DNA of 64,000 nucleotides from an uncultured Agathobaculum sp. (GTDB taxonomy: Bacteria; Bacillota; Clostridia; Oscillospirales; Butyricicoccaceae): positions 1 to 64,000 of the forward strand of contig NZ_CALWJJ010000007.1 of the NCBI RefSeq assembly GCF_944380985.1, written 5' to 3'. This document shows positions 7,825-17,742 of the stretch, piece by piece. The notes under the pieces were generated by a model. It saw nothing but the letters and a program-made list of their open reading frames with translations. It made no database searches and had not been told where the DNA came from. Position 1 is the stretch's first letter, and every line of letters starts with the position of its first letter. The translations under genes and the position numbers were made by a program.

Positions 7825-8538
7825 TCAAAATCCACCGGTTACACCGAGCACCTGTCCGGTGATGAACGACGCTTGCTCCGTACAGAGGTAGAGAATGCTA
7901 TCCGCCACCTCCTGCGCTGTACCGATACGCCTAAGCGGTGTCTCGTCCATAAGCTCCTGCATGGTCTCTACGCTGTGCACCGCGTTCATATCGGTATCGA
8001 TAACGCCAGGTGCAACGCAGTTGACGCGGATGCCAGATGGCCCAAGCTCCTGTGCAAGCGAACGGGTCAGGCCGATCATCGCGGCCTTGCTTGCGGCATA
8101 ATGGCTTTCGCAGGACGCACCCATCTGTCCCCAGATGGAGGAGACTGTCACAATACTGCCTTGCTTATGGTGCAGCATATTGGGCAGACAGGCACGAATA
8201 ACCCGTACTGCGCCCATCAAATTAATATCGAGCATGCGCTGCCAATCCGCATCGGTAATATCCTGAAACAGCTTTTGCTCGGCAATGCCCGCATTGCAGA
8301 TCAGCGCGTCCACCTTACCGAGCTGCCACGCCGCCTCGGCCGCTGCGCGGCGCACCGATGCATCATTTTGTAGGTCGGCGCAGAGCGCTGTCGCACCGGT
8401 CTGCTGTGACAGCGTATCAGCCAATGTATCGCTTTGCCGGTAGATAAACGCCACCTGCCAGCCCGCTGCGGCAAAAGTACGCACACACGCCGCACCGATA
8501 CCGCGCGAGCCGCCGGTGATCAATACAGTCCGTAGCAT
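7825..8538 (-). CDS. SDR-family oxidoreductase, FabG-like
   Basis: This is a classical short-chain dehydrogenase of 237 residues. It has the nucleotide motif TGGSRGIG (8-15), CNAG (81-84) and the catalytic set Ser134, Tyr147 and Lys151. It resembles 3-oxoacyl-ACP reductase but sits alone with pfkA, not in a fatty-acid cluster, so the substrate is uncertain. Its ATG overlaps the pfkA stop by one base (TGATG), which implies translational coupling. Confidence 0.85.
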   Translation of the reverse strand: MLRTVLITGGSRGIGAACVRTFAAAGWQVAFIYRQSDTLADTLSQQTGATALCADLQNDASVRRAAAEAAWQLGKVDALICNAGIAEQKLFQDITDADWQRMLDINLMGAVRVIRACLPNMLHHKQGSIVTVSSIWGQMGASCESHYAASKAAMIGLTRSLAQELGPSGIRVNCVAPGVIDTDMNAVHSVETMQELMDETPLRRIGTAQEVADSILYLCTEQASFITGQVLGVTGGF

Positions 8539-9512
8539 CAGATCGCAACCGTCTGCTGCGCTTCAAACAGGCACTGATTAAGGTCTTTCTGCCTGGCCAA
8601 ACCCTCTTCAATGTCGAGGTCGGTCACCTGATTATTGTCAAATACAATCACACGGTTAGTCTTTCCATCCATCAGCGCGCGCACAGCCTCGTAGCCCATC
8701 CGCGTCGCCATAACGCGGTCTTGCGCCGTAGGTGAGCCGCCGCGCTGGATATGACCCAGGATCGTTACGCGGGTGTCAATACCAGTCGATTCATGAATGT
8801 GATCAGCAACCGCCTGCGCCGAGCCATAGCCCTCAGCCACAATGATAATATGATGGTTCCGGCCTTTAATACGGCCGATACGCATTTTTTCGACAATATC
8901 CGTGTCAAAGTCCAGCTTGCGCTCAGGCAAACAGATCGCAGTTGCGCCAACCGCGCATCCAACATGCAGCGCCAGATGACCAGCACGCCGTCCCATGACC
9001 TCAACCACCGAGCAACGCTCATGTGACTGCATGGTATCGCGCAGCTTGTCAATGCACTCAATTGCAGTGTTGCAGGCCGTGTCAAAGCCGATGGTATAAT
9101 CGGTACATACGATGTCGTTGTCAATCGTACCCGGCACGCCAATGCAGTGCACACCCTTGCGCGACAGCGCCTGCGCACCACGAAAGGTGCCGTCACCACC
9201 GCAGCAAATCAGCCCATCGATTCCCAGATACTTGCAGGTATCCGCCGCTTTCTGAAGCCCCTCTTCGGTCATCATCTCCTTACACCTGGCGGTATACAGC
9301 ATGGTGCCGCCGCGGCGGATAATACCATCCACGCTGCGGGCGCCCATCTCGATGATGTCACCGTTAATCAGGCCACTGTACCCACGGCGGATGCCGAGCA
9401 CAGAGATTTCATAGGCGGATGCAGTGCGCACAACCGAGCGAATCAGCGCATTCATACCGGGCGCGTCACCTCCGCTGGTGAGCACACCTATCCTGCGAAT
9501 CTGTTTTTCCAT
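8538..9512 (-). CDS. pfkA: ATP-dependent 6-phosphofructokinase
   Basis: This is the committed step of glycolysis: fructose 6-phosphate plus ATP to fructose 1,6-bisphosphate. The 324 residues match bacterial PfkA. GVLTSGGDAPGMN starts the fold. GGDGTFRGA has Gly where pyrophosphate-dependent enzymes have Asp, and PGTIDNDI (not PKTIDND) also favours ATP. The effector and substrate residues in MGRRAGHLAL are present. A TATAAT at 9583-9578, inside the end of dnaE, may be its -10, but the -35 is poor. Confidence 0.96.
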   Translation of the reverse strand: MEKQIRRIGVLTSGGDAPGMNALIRSVVRTASAYEISVLGIRRGYSGLINGDIIEMGARSVDGIIRRGGTMLYTARCKEMMTEEGLQKAADTCKYLGIDGLICCGGDGTFRGAQALSRKGVHCIGVPGTIDNDIVCTDYTIGFDTACNTAIECIDKLRDTMQSHERCSVVEVMGRRAGHLALHVGCAVGATAICLPERKLDFDTDIVEKMRIGRIKGRNHHIIIVAEGYGSAQAVADHIHESTGIDTRVTILGHIQRGGSPTAQDRVMATRMGYEAVRALMDGKTNRVIVFDNNQVTDLDIEEGLARQKDLNQCLFEAQQTVAI

Positions 9513-9570
9513 ACTATTCCTCCCTGTATCTCTTTGCCAAGTTCCGTTACCATCTGAAACAAAATATTCC

Positions 9571-12500
9571 CTACTGTATTATAACACTGTCTTCCCCCAA
9601 GAGGAAGCGCAAATTTTCCAGCAACGGTACATCCGGCTGGCACCAATAGGCCCGCTTGGCGAGCATCGTTTTCTTGGTATCCAGCGGATAAAGATAGACT
9701 GGCGTGTTGCCTGGCTGACCAAGCAAAACGGCCTTGACCTGCGGCCATTCATCACTCTGCATGCTCTCAAGGCGCAAAAACAGCTTCTGCGGTGAAAGCT
9801 TTGCCGCCTGCTGGTCGGTATAGACCGACTGCCCTGGGTTTTCTTTTGCAAGCATACTGTCCACCACGCTATCGGTTAGCGGCTGCGCCTCATTGAGCAG
9901 TACTTTTGGCGCCTCATCTTCGCGCGCATCAATCCGGCCGGTGAGCAGCACCGCGCTATCTTCAGTCAAATAGGCGCCGCACTGCTGTAATGTGCGCGAA
10001 AAAACCACGAGCTCGATCGATGCGGACTCATCCTCAACGGTCACATACGCCATCATCGATCCGTTTTTAGTCGATTTAAGCCGCACCGATGTGATTACGC
10101 AGGCAAGCCGTACGGTCATACCATCCTTGTAAATGGGCTGCGCGCTCTCGCCAGACAGATCGTCAATGATCTGCCGGATCGAAGCTGTGCTTGCCTTTTT
10201 CGCAAGTGCGCGATATTCGTCCATCGGGTGTCCGGACAAATACAGCCCTGTCGTCTCCTTTTCCATCGCAAGCAGCTCGCGTTTGGATACCTCGCTAATA
10301 TCCGGCAAAGCAATCTGTGTATCCTGCACAGCGTCGTTTCCCATACCGAACAGGTCGATCTGCCCCTCAATATTTTTCTTCCGGCTTTGCGCAATCGCGT
10401 CTATCACCGTGTTTACGATCTTGAGCAGCTGACTGCGGCGATAACCCATGGAGTCAAACGAACCTGCTTTAATCAGGCTTTCCAGCGCGCGACGGCTAAG
10501 CTCCCGGTCGTACATACGCTCACAGAAATCCTGAAACGAAGCGAACGGGCCGCCCGCTTCGCGCTCATCCACCAGCTGCTTCATAAACGAACGACCAACG
10601 CCCTTGACCGCCGCCAGACCAAAGCGAATATCCTGGCCGGAGACCGAGAAACTATCATAGGATTCGTTAACATCTGGCGGTAGCACACAGATGTTCATTT
10701 CACGCGCTGCCTGGATGTATTCTGAAATCTTGTCTGCGGAGTCGAGCACGCTTGTTAGCAACGCCGCCATATATTCGCGCGGATAGTGGCATTTAAGGTA
10801 TGCCGTGCGGAAGGACACAACTGCATAACACACCGCGTGCGCTTTATTAAACGCATAATTGGCGAAATCCATAATTTCATCAAACAGGCTTGCCGCAATG
10901 CTTTCCGGCACGCCACGCTTAACTGCGCCGTCAATGCCGAGTTCTTTATTACCGTGTATAAAGTTGAGACGCTCTTTTTCAAGCTCCTTCATTTTCTTTT
11001 TGCTCATCGCGCGGCGCACCATGTCCGCCTTGCCGAGCGAGTAGCCCGCCAGCGATTGAAACACCTGCATGACCTGTTCCTGATAGATCATGCAGCCATA
11101 GGTAACCTTCAGGATCGGTTCGAGCAGCGGATGCTGATAGGTCACTTTTTCGGGGTGATGGCGGCACTCAATATACCGTGGGATGGACTGCATCGGGCCC
11201 GGCCGGTACAGCGCGACAACCGCGGTAATATCTTCGATCGACTGTGGCTGCAAGCCGGTAACAACATTGGTAATGCCTGCGCTTTCCAGCTGGAACACGC
11301 CCATCGTCGATCCGCGCCCGAGCATCTCGTAGGTGGCCTTGTCGCCCATATCCACCTGCTCGATATTAAAATCCGGCGTATGGCGGCGGATCATCTTTTC
11401 CGCGTCCGCGATCACCGTCAGGTTGCGCAGGCCGAGAAAGTCCATTTTCAAAAGGCCAAGCTCTTCGAGCGTTGTCATAGGAAACTGCGTTACCATCTGC
11501 TCGTCGTTTCGAGCGAGCGGCACATAGGTGTCCACTGGGTCCTTGGTAATGACGACGCCTGCTGCATGGGTGGAGGCATGCCGCGGCATGCCCTCAAGAG
11601 CGCGCGCAGTATCGATCAGCTCGCGCACCTGCTGGTTTTCGTCATACATCTTCTTTAATTCCGAGTTGACTGCAAGCGCCTTGTCGATGGTCATATGCAG
11701 CTCGTTTGGCACCTGCTTTGCGACCACATCCACCTCGTTATACGGAATGGAGAGCGCCCGGCCAACGTCGCGAATTGCACCGCGCGCCGCCATTGTACCG
11801 AAGGTGATGATCTGCGCCACATGATCCTTGCCGTACTTGTCCGTGACGTATTCAATCACCTCTGGCCGGCGCACATAGCAGAAGTCCACATCAATATCGG
11901 GCATGGATACACGCTCCGGGTTGAGAAAACGCTCAAAGTAAAGCGAATAATGGATGGGGTCGAGATCGGTGATGCCAAGGCAGTAGGATACAACCGACCC
12001 TGCGGCCGAGCCGCGTCCAGGTCCAACCGGGATGCCCTGCCGCCTGGCATAACTGATAAAGTCCGATACAATCAAAAAGTAGTCGACAAATCCCATCTTG
12101 GCGATCATGTCGATCTCATATTGCATGCGCTGGCGCACTGTACCGTCATCTTTTGGATAGCGCGTATCGAATCCTTCATCGCATAGCTTTTGCAGGTATT
12201 CGAGCGCAGTATACCCCTCAGGCACATCAAATTCAGGCAGGTGATATTTTCCAAACTCGAACTCAACCTGGCATCGCTCAGCGATTTTGACTGTATTTGC
12301 AAGCGCCTCGGGATGATCTGGGAAGAGCGCCGCCATCTCGTCCGCGTCCTTGATATATAGTTCATCGGTCGGGAACTTCATGCGTGTGGGATCGTCCACA
12401 GTCTTTCCCATCTGGATCGACATGAGAACGTCCTGTATGCGCGCGTCCTGCCGCGTCAGATAATGCGCATCATTTGTAGCGACCAGGCCAATGTTCAGCT

Positions 12501-13086
12501 CGCTGGCGAGCTGATACAGCCCCTCGTTTACCTTTTGCTGCACCTCAACGCCATGATCCTGCACCTCAAGATAGAAGTGCTCACGGTCAAAAATCTCGAG
12601 AAACTGCTTGCACAGATCGTATGCTCCGTCCAGATCGCCCTCGGCGAGCGCACGCGGAATGCATCCCCCAAGGCAGGCGGACAGGCAGATAAGGCCCGCG
12701 CTGTGCTGGCGCAGAAGCTCCATATCAATACGTGGCTTCATATAAAAGCCCTCGGCGAAACCGAGCGATACCATATGGATCAAATTGCGGTAGCCGGTCA
12801 TATTTTCGCATAACAGGATCAGATGGCTGTGCCACTCGCCGTTGATGTAGCTGCGGTCAAACCGTGAATGTGGCGCGAGGTATACTTCGCAGCCGATAAC
12901 CGGATGAATACCCCGCTTCTTGCAGGCGCGATAAAAATCAATTACACCATACATTACGCCATGATCGGTCAGTGCGCAGGCAGTCTGACCAAGCGCGGCG
13001 ACACGGTCTACCAGCCCTTCAATGCGACACGCACCGTCCAGCAGGCTGTATTCACTATGCACGTGCAAATGTGCGAATGGTACCAT
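9571..13086 (-). CDS. dnaE: DNA polymerase III subunit alpha (DnaE)
   Basis: This is a replicative polymerase subunit of 1171 residues. The order is a PHP domain (HLHVHSEYSLLDG, residues 6-18), the polymerase core with the catalytic aspartates in PDIDVDF (396-402) and KMDFLGLRNL, a helix-hairpin-helix region and an OB fold near residue 1000 (VRLACVITSVRLKSTKNG). There is no 3-5 exonuclease insertion, so this is DnaE and not PolC. In Bacillota such DnaE usually extends primers beside PolC. The ATG follows the whiA stop directly (TAAATG). Confidence 0.97.
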   Translation of the reverse strand: MVPFAHLHVHSEYSLLDGACRIEGLVDRVAALGQTACALTDHGVMYGVIDFYRACKKRGIHPVIGCEVYLAPHSRFDRSYINGEWHSHLILLCENMTGYRNLIHMVSLGFAEGFYMKPRIDMELLRQHSAGLICLSACLGGCIPRALAEGDLDGAYDLCKQFLEIFDREHFYLEVQDHGVEVQQKVNEGLYQLASELNIGLVATNDAHYLTRQDARIQDVLMSIQMGKTVDDPTRMKFPTDELYIKDADEMAALFPDHPEALANTVKIAERCQVEFEFGKYHLPEFDVPEGYTALEYLQKLCDEGFDTRYPKDDGTVRQRMQYEIDMIAKMGFVDYFLIVSDFISYARRQGIPVGPGRGSAAGSVVSYCLGITDLDPIHYSLYFERFLNPERVSMPDIDVDFCYVRRPEVIEYVTDKYGKDHVAQIITFGTMAARGAIRDVGRALSIPYNEVDVVAKQVPNELHMTIDKALAVNSELKKMYDENQQVRELIDTARALEGMPRHASTHAAGVVITKDPVDTYVPLARNDEQMVTQFPMTTLEELGLLKMDFLGLRNLTVIADAEKMIRRHTPDFNIEQVDMGDKATYEMLGRGSTMGVFQLESAGITNVVTGLQPQSIEDITAVVALYRPGPMQSIPRYIECRHHPEKVTYQHPLLEPILKVTYGCMIYQEQVMQVFQSLAGYSLGKADMVRRAMSKKKMKELEKERLNFIHGNKELGIDGAVKRGVPESIAASLFDEIMDFANYAFNKAHAVCYAVVSFRTAYLKCHYPREYMAALLTSVLDSADKISEYIQAAREMNICVLPPDVNESYDSFSVSGQDIRFGLAAVKGVGRSFMKQLVDEREAGGPFASFQDFCERMYDRELSRRALESLIKAGSFDSMGYRRSQLLKIVNTVIDAIAQSRKKNIEGQIDLFGMGNDAVQDTQIALPDISEVSKRELLAMEKETTGLYLSGHPMDEYRALAKKASTASIRQIIDDLSGESAQPIYKDGMTVRLACVITSVRLKSTKNGSMMAYVTVEDESASIELVVFSRTLQQCGAYLTEDSAVLLTGRIDAREDEAPKVLLNEAQPLTDSVVDSMLAKENPGQSVYTDQQAAKLSPQKLFLRLESMQSDEWPQVKAVLLGQPGNTPVYLYPLDTKKTMLAKRAYWCQPDVPLLENLRFLLGEDSVIIQ

Positions 13087-13980
13087 TTAATCCTCCTTAG
13101 ATGCAAATTTGATGATTTTTTTCAGCCGATGGCTCAGCCCCGGCTTGGAAAGCGGTGGATCAAAGCGCTGCGCCAGCTCAGACAGGCTGTCGGTCGGATG
13201 CGCAAGGCGTAGGCGAACGGTCTCGCGCAGCTCCTCCGGGAAAGCCTGCTCGCCGTGCGCGTCTATCACCGCGCGGATGGCCGCGATCTGCCGCGCAGAG
13301 GCATCGGTCGCTTTAATCAGGTTTGCAGTCTCGCAGTTGACCTGCCGGTTGATTGTATTGCGCATGTTTTTTTCTACCTTACCCTCCATAAGCTCCATGG
13401 AGGCGCGCGGCGCACCAATACGGGTCAGCAATTCCTCGATGCTCGCACTATCCTTAAAATACAGCAGCAGCGCGCTGCCACGTCTCGCCTGTTTGGGTGA
13501 GAGATCGAGGTCGAGCAGCAGGCTGGTCTCCTCGCCCGCAAGGCTCGGGTGCGCCGATTTAATCTCCAGATGGCTCTTTTTATCCGGCCCCGCCACCGTG
13601 CCTGCCATTAGAAACGCACCACGTAGAAAGGAGGCAATACAGCAGTCATCCTCGAGTACATTGCGGTTAAGGTGATAGGTGACGTGGCTTTTGTAGTCGT
13701 AGCCCAGCGTGTCGAAAATACGGGCGATCGCCGTGCCTCCGGTTATCGAAAGCTGTATTTTTCTGCCGCTTCTCTGCGGATCACACGCGACAAAAAATGC
13801 GCGCTGCAACAGTGCTTGCAGGCGACGTGCGACAGCAGCGTTTTCGGTGGAAAGCCGAATCTCCTTGTGGGAAAAAACCGAAGCGTGCAGCAGCGCGCCA
13901 TAGGCTTCTGCACATGTGCAGCAGGCCCGCTGCATGGGCACGCGGCACAGTTCGTTTTTTACTTCGGCAGAAAAAGACAT
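13087..13980 (-). CDS. whiA: DNA-binding protein WhiA
   Basis: WhiA is a cell-division and sporulation-linked regulator conserved in Gram-positives. The 297 residues have an N-terminal LAGLIDADG-like domain (CCIASFLRGAFLMAGTVAGP) and a C-terminal helix-turn-helix region ending LSHRLKKIIKFASKED. It is in the operon murB-rapZ-whiA-dnaE. The usual yvcK gene between rapZ and whiA is missing; only 64 bases separate them. Confidence 0.96.
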   Translation of the reverse strand: MSFSAEVKNELCRVPMQRACCTCAEAYGALLHASVFSHKEIRLSTENAAVARRLQALLQRAFFVACDPQRSGRKIQLSITGGTAIARIFDTLGYDYKSHVTYHLNRNVLEDDCCIASFLRGAFLMAGTVAGPDKKSHLEIKSAHPSLAGEETSLLLDLDLSPKQARRGSALLLYFKDSASIEELLTRIGAPRASMELMEGKVEKNMRNTINRQVNCETANLIKATDASARQIAAIRAVIDAHGEQAFPEELRETVRLRLAHPTDSLSELAQRFDPPLSKPGLSHRLKKIIKFASKED

Positions 13981-14044
13981 ATCGGCAAACTCCGTTCGTT
14001 TGATTATCCTATACAGCAGAAATTGGACAAGTGGTTTTGGCGGT

Positions 14045-14902
14045 CTATCTCTGGTAATCGCGATGCATCATCACAACTCCATATTCGCGCCCGCGAATAT
14101 GCGCGCCAAGCGCTTCGGCAATCGCCACCGAGCGGTGCTTGCCGCCCGTGCAGCCAATGCTGATAATGAGGTTCGATTTACCCTCTGCCATGTAACGCGG
14201 CAGCAAAAAATCAACAAGTGCGGTCAGATGGCTCATCAGCACATCTGCCGTGCCGCCCTGGAACACATAATCGCGCACCTCGGAATCCGTGCCGTTTTTC
14301 TCGCGCAGGCTCATCTCATAATATGGATTTGGCAAGAAACGCACGTCGAACATAAGATCGGACTCCGGCGGGATACCGTACTTAAAGCCGAACGACTGCA
14401 CGATTACCTCAAACACACCTCCGTTGTCCGTGCCCGCAAACAGTGCAAGCAGCCGCTCACGCAGGCCGGCGGCCGACAGTCCGGTCGTATCTACCACGAA
14501 ATCCGCACGGTGGCGCAGCGCATCGAGCATATTGCGTTCCTTTTCGATCGCCGCTGTCATCGTAACGCCTTTTTCCATCAGCGGATGCTTGCGTCGCGTT
14601 TCCTTGAAACGGCGAATGAGGGTCGGCGTATCAGTGTCGAGAAACAGAATGCGGTAATCGCAACCCATGTCACGAATGGAATCGAGCGAGTCAAATAGCT
14701 GCTGAAAATCACCGCCGGCGCGCACGTCTGTCACAAGGGCAACGCGCTCATACCGCTCGGTCGCGGCAAGACAGATCTCGGCAAAACGCGGAATAAGCGC
14801 GATCGGCAGGTTGTCCACGCAATAATAGCCGAGATCCTCAAAAGTTGCGACCGCGCGGCTCTTGCCCGCGCCTGACATGCCGGAAACAATCAAAAAATAC
14901 AT
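14045..14902 (-). CDS. rapZ: RapZ/YvcJ family nucleotide-binding protein
   Basis: This P-loop protein of 285 residues binds nucleotides; in enterobacteria its relative guides decay of a small RNA that controls GlmS. The Walker A motif is GMSGAGKSRA (8-17), followed by FEDLGYYCVDNLP. The C-terminal domain has the conserved SIGCTGGKHRSVAIAE. It sits between murB and whiA. The RapZ-GlmZ mechanism is not established in Clostridia, and glmS here has its own ribozyme, so the role is open. Confidence 0.95.
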   Translation of the reverse strand: MYFLIVSGMSGAGKSRAVATFEDLGYYCVDNLPIALIPRFAEICLAATERYERVALVTDVRAGGDFQQLFDSLDSIRDMGCDYRILFLDTDTPTLIRRFKETRRKHPLMEKGVTMTAAIEKERNMLDALRHRADFVVDTTGLSAAGLRERLLALFAGTDNGGVFEVIVQSFGFKYGIPPESDLMFDVRFLPNPYYEMSLREKNGTDSEVRDYVFQGGTADVLMSHLTALVDFLLPRYMAEGKSNLIISIGCTGGKHRSVAIAEALGAHIRGREYGVVMMHRDYQR

Positions 14903-14930
14903 CTTCCCATCCCCCTATGTCCGAGGTGCG

Positions 14931-15848
14931 CTATGCCCCGATGATACGCACCTCGCATTCGAGCTTTACGCCAAACTGCTCCTGCACTCTCTGCTGCACC
15001 AACTCGATCAGACGCAGCATATCATCGCAGGTCGCGCCGCCGCGGTTGATTAAAAACCCCGCGTGCTTTTCCGAAACCTGCGCCCCACCGACCGACACGC
15101 CTTTCAGCCCGGCCTGTTCAATCAGCTTACCTGCGAAATATCCCTCCGGCCGCTTGAATGTCGAACCTGCGGAGGGGAAATTGAGCGGCTGCTTATCACG
15201 CCGTCGCTGCGCAAGATCGTTCATGCGGTCCAAAATGGCCGCCGGATCTCCCGGCTGAAGGCACAGTGCAGCACGGACGATCGTCCAGTTCGGATGGTCG
15301 CGAAACGCGCTGCGGCGATAGCCAAAATCGTGCTCCTGCCCGCACAAGGTATGCAGTGCGCCAAATTCATCCAAATATTCAGTCCACTTAACAACGCCTG
15401 CCATCTGTCCGTCGTATGCGCCAGCGTTCATAAACACTGCGCCCCCCAAGCTGCCCGGGATGCCCCCGGCAAACTCCACGCCCGTCAGTCCTGCGCGCTG
15501 CGCACGCCGCGCAACACGGCCAAGCAGCGCACCCGCCTCAGCGACCAGCGCGCCATCATCACCAACGCGCACTTCATCAAGCTCGGTCGTGCAGACCACC
15601 GCGCCGCGGATGCCTGCATCCGATACCAATATGTTCGATCCGTTGCCCAGCACCAAAAAGGAAATCTCCATTTGGCGCAGAACATCAAGCGTGTCTGCCA
15701 GCTCGCACCTTGTCTTAGGCTGGACGAACAGGTCGGCCGGCCCGCCAATCGCGAATGTGGTATGGCGGCTCATCGGCTCGTCTTCCATAATGTCGATGTC
15801 GGGCGCGGCATCGCGTAGTGCTGCGATGCAAGCGTTGATGTGATCCAT
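14931..15848 (-). CDS. murB: UDP-N-acetylenolpyruvoylglucosamine reductase
   Basis: MurB is a FAD enzyme that reduces enolpyruvyl-UDP-GlcNAc to UDP-MurNAc. The 305 residues have the FAD motifs TFAIGGPADLF and GNGSNILVSD, the proton-donor Ser in SAGSTFKRPEG, and the C-terminal Glu in LECEVRIIG. GGAGGGAGA precedes the ATG. It is first in the operon with rapZ, whiA and dnaE. Confidence 0.97.
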   Translation of the reverse strand: MDHINACIAALRDAAPDIDIMEDEPMSRHTTFAIGGPADLFVQPKTRCELADTLDVLRQMEISFLVLGNGSNILVSDAGIRGAVVCTTELDEVRVGDDGALVAEAGALLGRVARRAQRAGLTGVEFAGGIPGSLGGAVFMNAGAYDGQMAGVVKWTEYLDEFGALHTLCGQEHDFGYRRSAFRDHPNWTIVRAALCLQPGDPAAILDRMNDLAQRRRDKQPLNFPSAGSTFKRPEGYFAGKLIEQAGLKGVSVGGAQVSEKHAGFLINRGGATCDDMLRLIELVQQRVQEQFGVKLECEVRIIGA

Positions 15849-15888
15849 ATTCTCCCTCCGAAACGCTTCTGGAAATGTATGTATATTC

Positions 15889-15897
15889 AGTATACCA
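15889..15897 (-). promoter_or_regulatory. extended -10 promoter of the murB operon
   Basis: TGG followed by TATACT on the minus strand, 41 bases before the murB ATG. No good -35 is seen, as is common for extended -10 promoters. Confidence 0.5.
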
Positions 15898-15970
15898 CAG
15901 CGGCGGGCTGATTTGCTATGTAGAGTCCGTGTTTCGGTTTAATTTTTTTAATAACAACATTATATCAAAA

Positions 15971-16017
15971 TGCACTCAAAAGTGCAAACCAAAAGGCGTC
16001 CGCTATGGAACGCCTTT
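15971..16017 (-). terminator. tandem hairpins ending the gpsA transcript
   Basis: AAAGGCGT/ACGCCTTT (15992-16017) is followed on the minus strand by a second perfect hairpin, TGCACT-TTTG-AGTGCA (15971-15986), and then ATTTTGA. The 199-bp gap between gpsA and murB otherwise holds AT-rich DNA and the murB promoter. Confidence 0.7.
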
Positions 16018-16047
16018 ATCCGCTTATATGGCTGATCAATGCGCCGA

Positions 16048-17061
16048 TCAACGCACCCAAACCTCCTCATGTTCGCCACGGCGCGGACGGCCGAGCAGCA
16101 GCCGAATCCCCTCAGACGCAGGCAGGCCGTTGTAAAGCACCTCGTACATTGCCTCGGTGATCGGCATGGAAACGCCCTGCTGTTTTGCCAACTGGTAGCC
16201 GGCCTCGGTCGCATAATAGCCCTCGACCGTCGCGCCTACCTCCTGCATCGCCTGGCTGACCGTCATTCCCTTACCGATCAAAATGCCAGCGCGGCGGTTT
16301 CGCGAGTGCATCGAGCAACAGGTTACGATTAAGTCACCCACACCGGACAGCCCTGCAAACGTCTCCTGCTTTGCGCCGAGCGTCATGCCGAGGCGTGCGA
16401 TTTCGGTCAGGCCGCGCGTCATAAAAGCAGCCTTGGAATTATCGCCCAGACCAAGCCCATCCGCAATACCGGCGCCAAGCGCAATGATGTTTTTAAACGC
16501 GCCGCCCAACTCGCAGCCAATGATGTCAGACGAAGTGTAAACCCGGAAAAATCGCTCGTTCATGAACGCCTCCTGCGTCAACTCGGCCGCCGCACGGCTT
16601 TCAGACGCCGCTACAATCGCGGTTGGCACACCGCGCGCGACCTCCTCTGCATGTGTTGGTCCAGTTAGCGCAACGACCGGATTCTTCCCATCCATCACAC
16701 GGGAGATGGTCTCGGAAAAACGGCAGTAGCCGTTGCTCGCGTCAAGCCCCTTGCCGACGTTGACAATCACCGTGTTCGCGGGCACGATGGAGGCAAGCTG
16801 CTCGGCGGTCGAGGCGACCGCGAACGACGGCACTGCCATCACGACAAGGTCGGCCTTAGCTGCGCCCGAAACATCGGTTGTAATCTCGATTCCCTCAGGC
16901 ATTTTGATGCCCGGCAGCAGTTTTTCATTAGCGCGTGTACGAAGGAGCAGGTCGCACTCTTCTTTCAAATAGGTCCAGGAGCACACTTCGTGCCCGTTCT
17001 GATACAACAGTATGGCCAGCGCCATACCCCATCCGCCGGTGCCCAGCATGAAAATCTTCAT
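16048..17061 (-). CDS. gpsA: glycerol-3-phosphate dehydrogenase [NAD(P)+]
   Basis: GpsA reduces dihydroxyacetone phosphate to sn-glycerol 3-phosphate for phospholipids. The 337 residues have the nucleotide motif GTGGWGMALA (7-16) and the catalytic Lys in GGAFKNIIALGAG. It overlaps plsY by four bases (ATGA), so product and acyl-acceptor user are coupled. Confidence 0.97.
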   Translation of the reverse strand: MKIFMLGTGGWGMALAILLYQNGHEVCSWTYLKEECDLLLRTRANEKLLPGIKMPEGIEITTDVSGAAKADLVVMAVPSFAVASTAEQLASIVPANTVIVNVGKGLDASNGYCRFSETISRVMDGKNPVVALTGPTHAEEVARGVPTAIVAASESRAAAELTQEAFMNERFFRVYTSSDIIGCELGGAFKNIIALGAGIADGLGLGDNSKAAFMTRGLTEIARLGMTLGAKQETFAGLSGVGDLIVTCCSMHSRNRRAGILIGKGMTVSQAMQEVGATVEGYYATEAGYQLAKQQGVSMPITEAMYEVLYNGLPASEGIRLLLGRPRRGEHEEVWVR

Positions 17062-17702
17062 TTTGCGTTCTCCTCTTCCTCCGGTGTGGATCGCTCGATA
17101 TTTTTTTTGCTCCGAAAAGAGAATTTATTCTCCTGTCCATGTATCATGCGCATGATGTTGGAGCGGTGCATAAAGATCACTGCCGCCGCCATACCAAACG
17201 CCATTGCGCTCAGCACCGGGTCATGGTAGAAAATCGTAATGGTGATCGGAAAGCTGATTGCGCCCATGATCGACCCCAGAGAGATCCACCGGGTGGCTGC
17301 CACAGAGATGAAAAATAACGCAAAGGCGATCAAAAAGATGCGCCAGTCAAACAGCGCCAGCATGACCGCGCCGACCAGCACACCCTTGCCGCCGCGAAAA
17401 CCAAAGTACAGTGGGAACATATGTCCAAGTATGACAAATATACCCGAGACCAGTTTGCCAAGCGGTCCGGCCAGCAGCATGCCGATCGAAACTGCCGCCG
17501 CACCCTTGGCAATATCGCCTAACAGCACAAACAGCGTTCGCGCCGCCCCCATAGTGCGGTAGGCATTGGTAAGGCCGGCGTTTCCGCTGCCATAGTCACG
17601 AATGTCCCTGCCCATCGTCACTTTGCTAACGATGATCGCAAAGCTGAGCGATCCAAGCAGATACGCGCATAGCGCAATAATCACAAACCGTGTGATTGTC
17701 AT
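17058..17702 (-). CDS. plsY: acyl-phosphate:glycerol-3-phosphate acyltransferase
   Basis: PlsY is a membrane enzyme that acylates glycerol 3-phosphate using acyl phosphate. The protein has about five hydrophobic segments and the conserved GSGNAGLTNAYRTMG and GFRGGKGV loops. The ATG at 17702 (MTITRF) is preferred: GGGGGA precedes it by a proper distance, while the upstream ATG at 17717 contains that site. This gives 214 residues. The Lys- and Glu-rich tail is cytoplasmic. Confidence 0.95.
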   Translation of the reverse strand: MTITRFVIIALCAYLLGSLSFAIIVSKVTMGRDIRDYGSGNAGLTNAYRTMGAARTLFVLLGDIAKGAAAVSIGMLLAGPLGKLVSGIFVILGHMFPLYFGFRGGKGVLVGAVMLALFDWRIFLIAFALFFISVAATRWISLGSIMGAISFPITITIFYHDPVLSAMAFGMAAAVIFMHRSNIMRMIHGQENKFSFRSKKNIERSTPEEEENAK

Positions 17703-17742
17703 AGTCCATTCCCCCATATGTTGTTATCTACCTGCCCCGGGA

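Noticed and set aside
10786-11658. 290-codon open frame antisense to dnaE
   Set aside because: GC-rich shadow frame; dnaE is intact with its catalytic motifs on the other strand.
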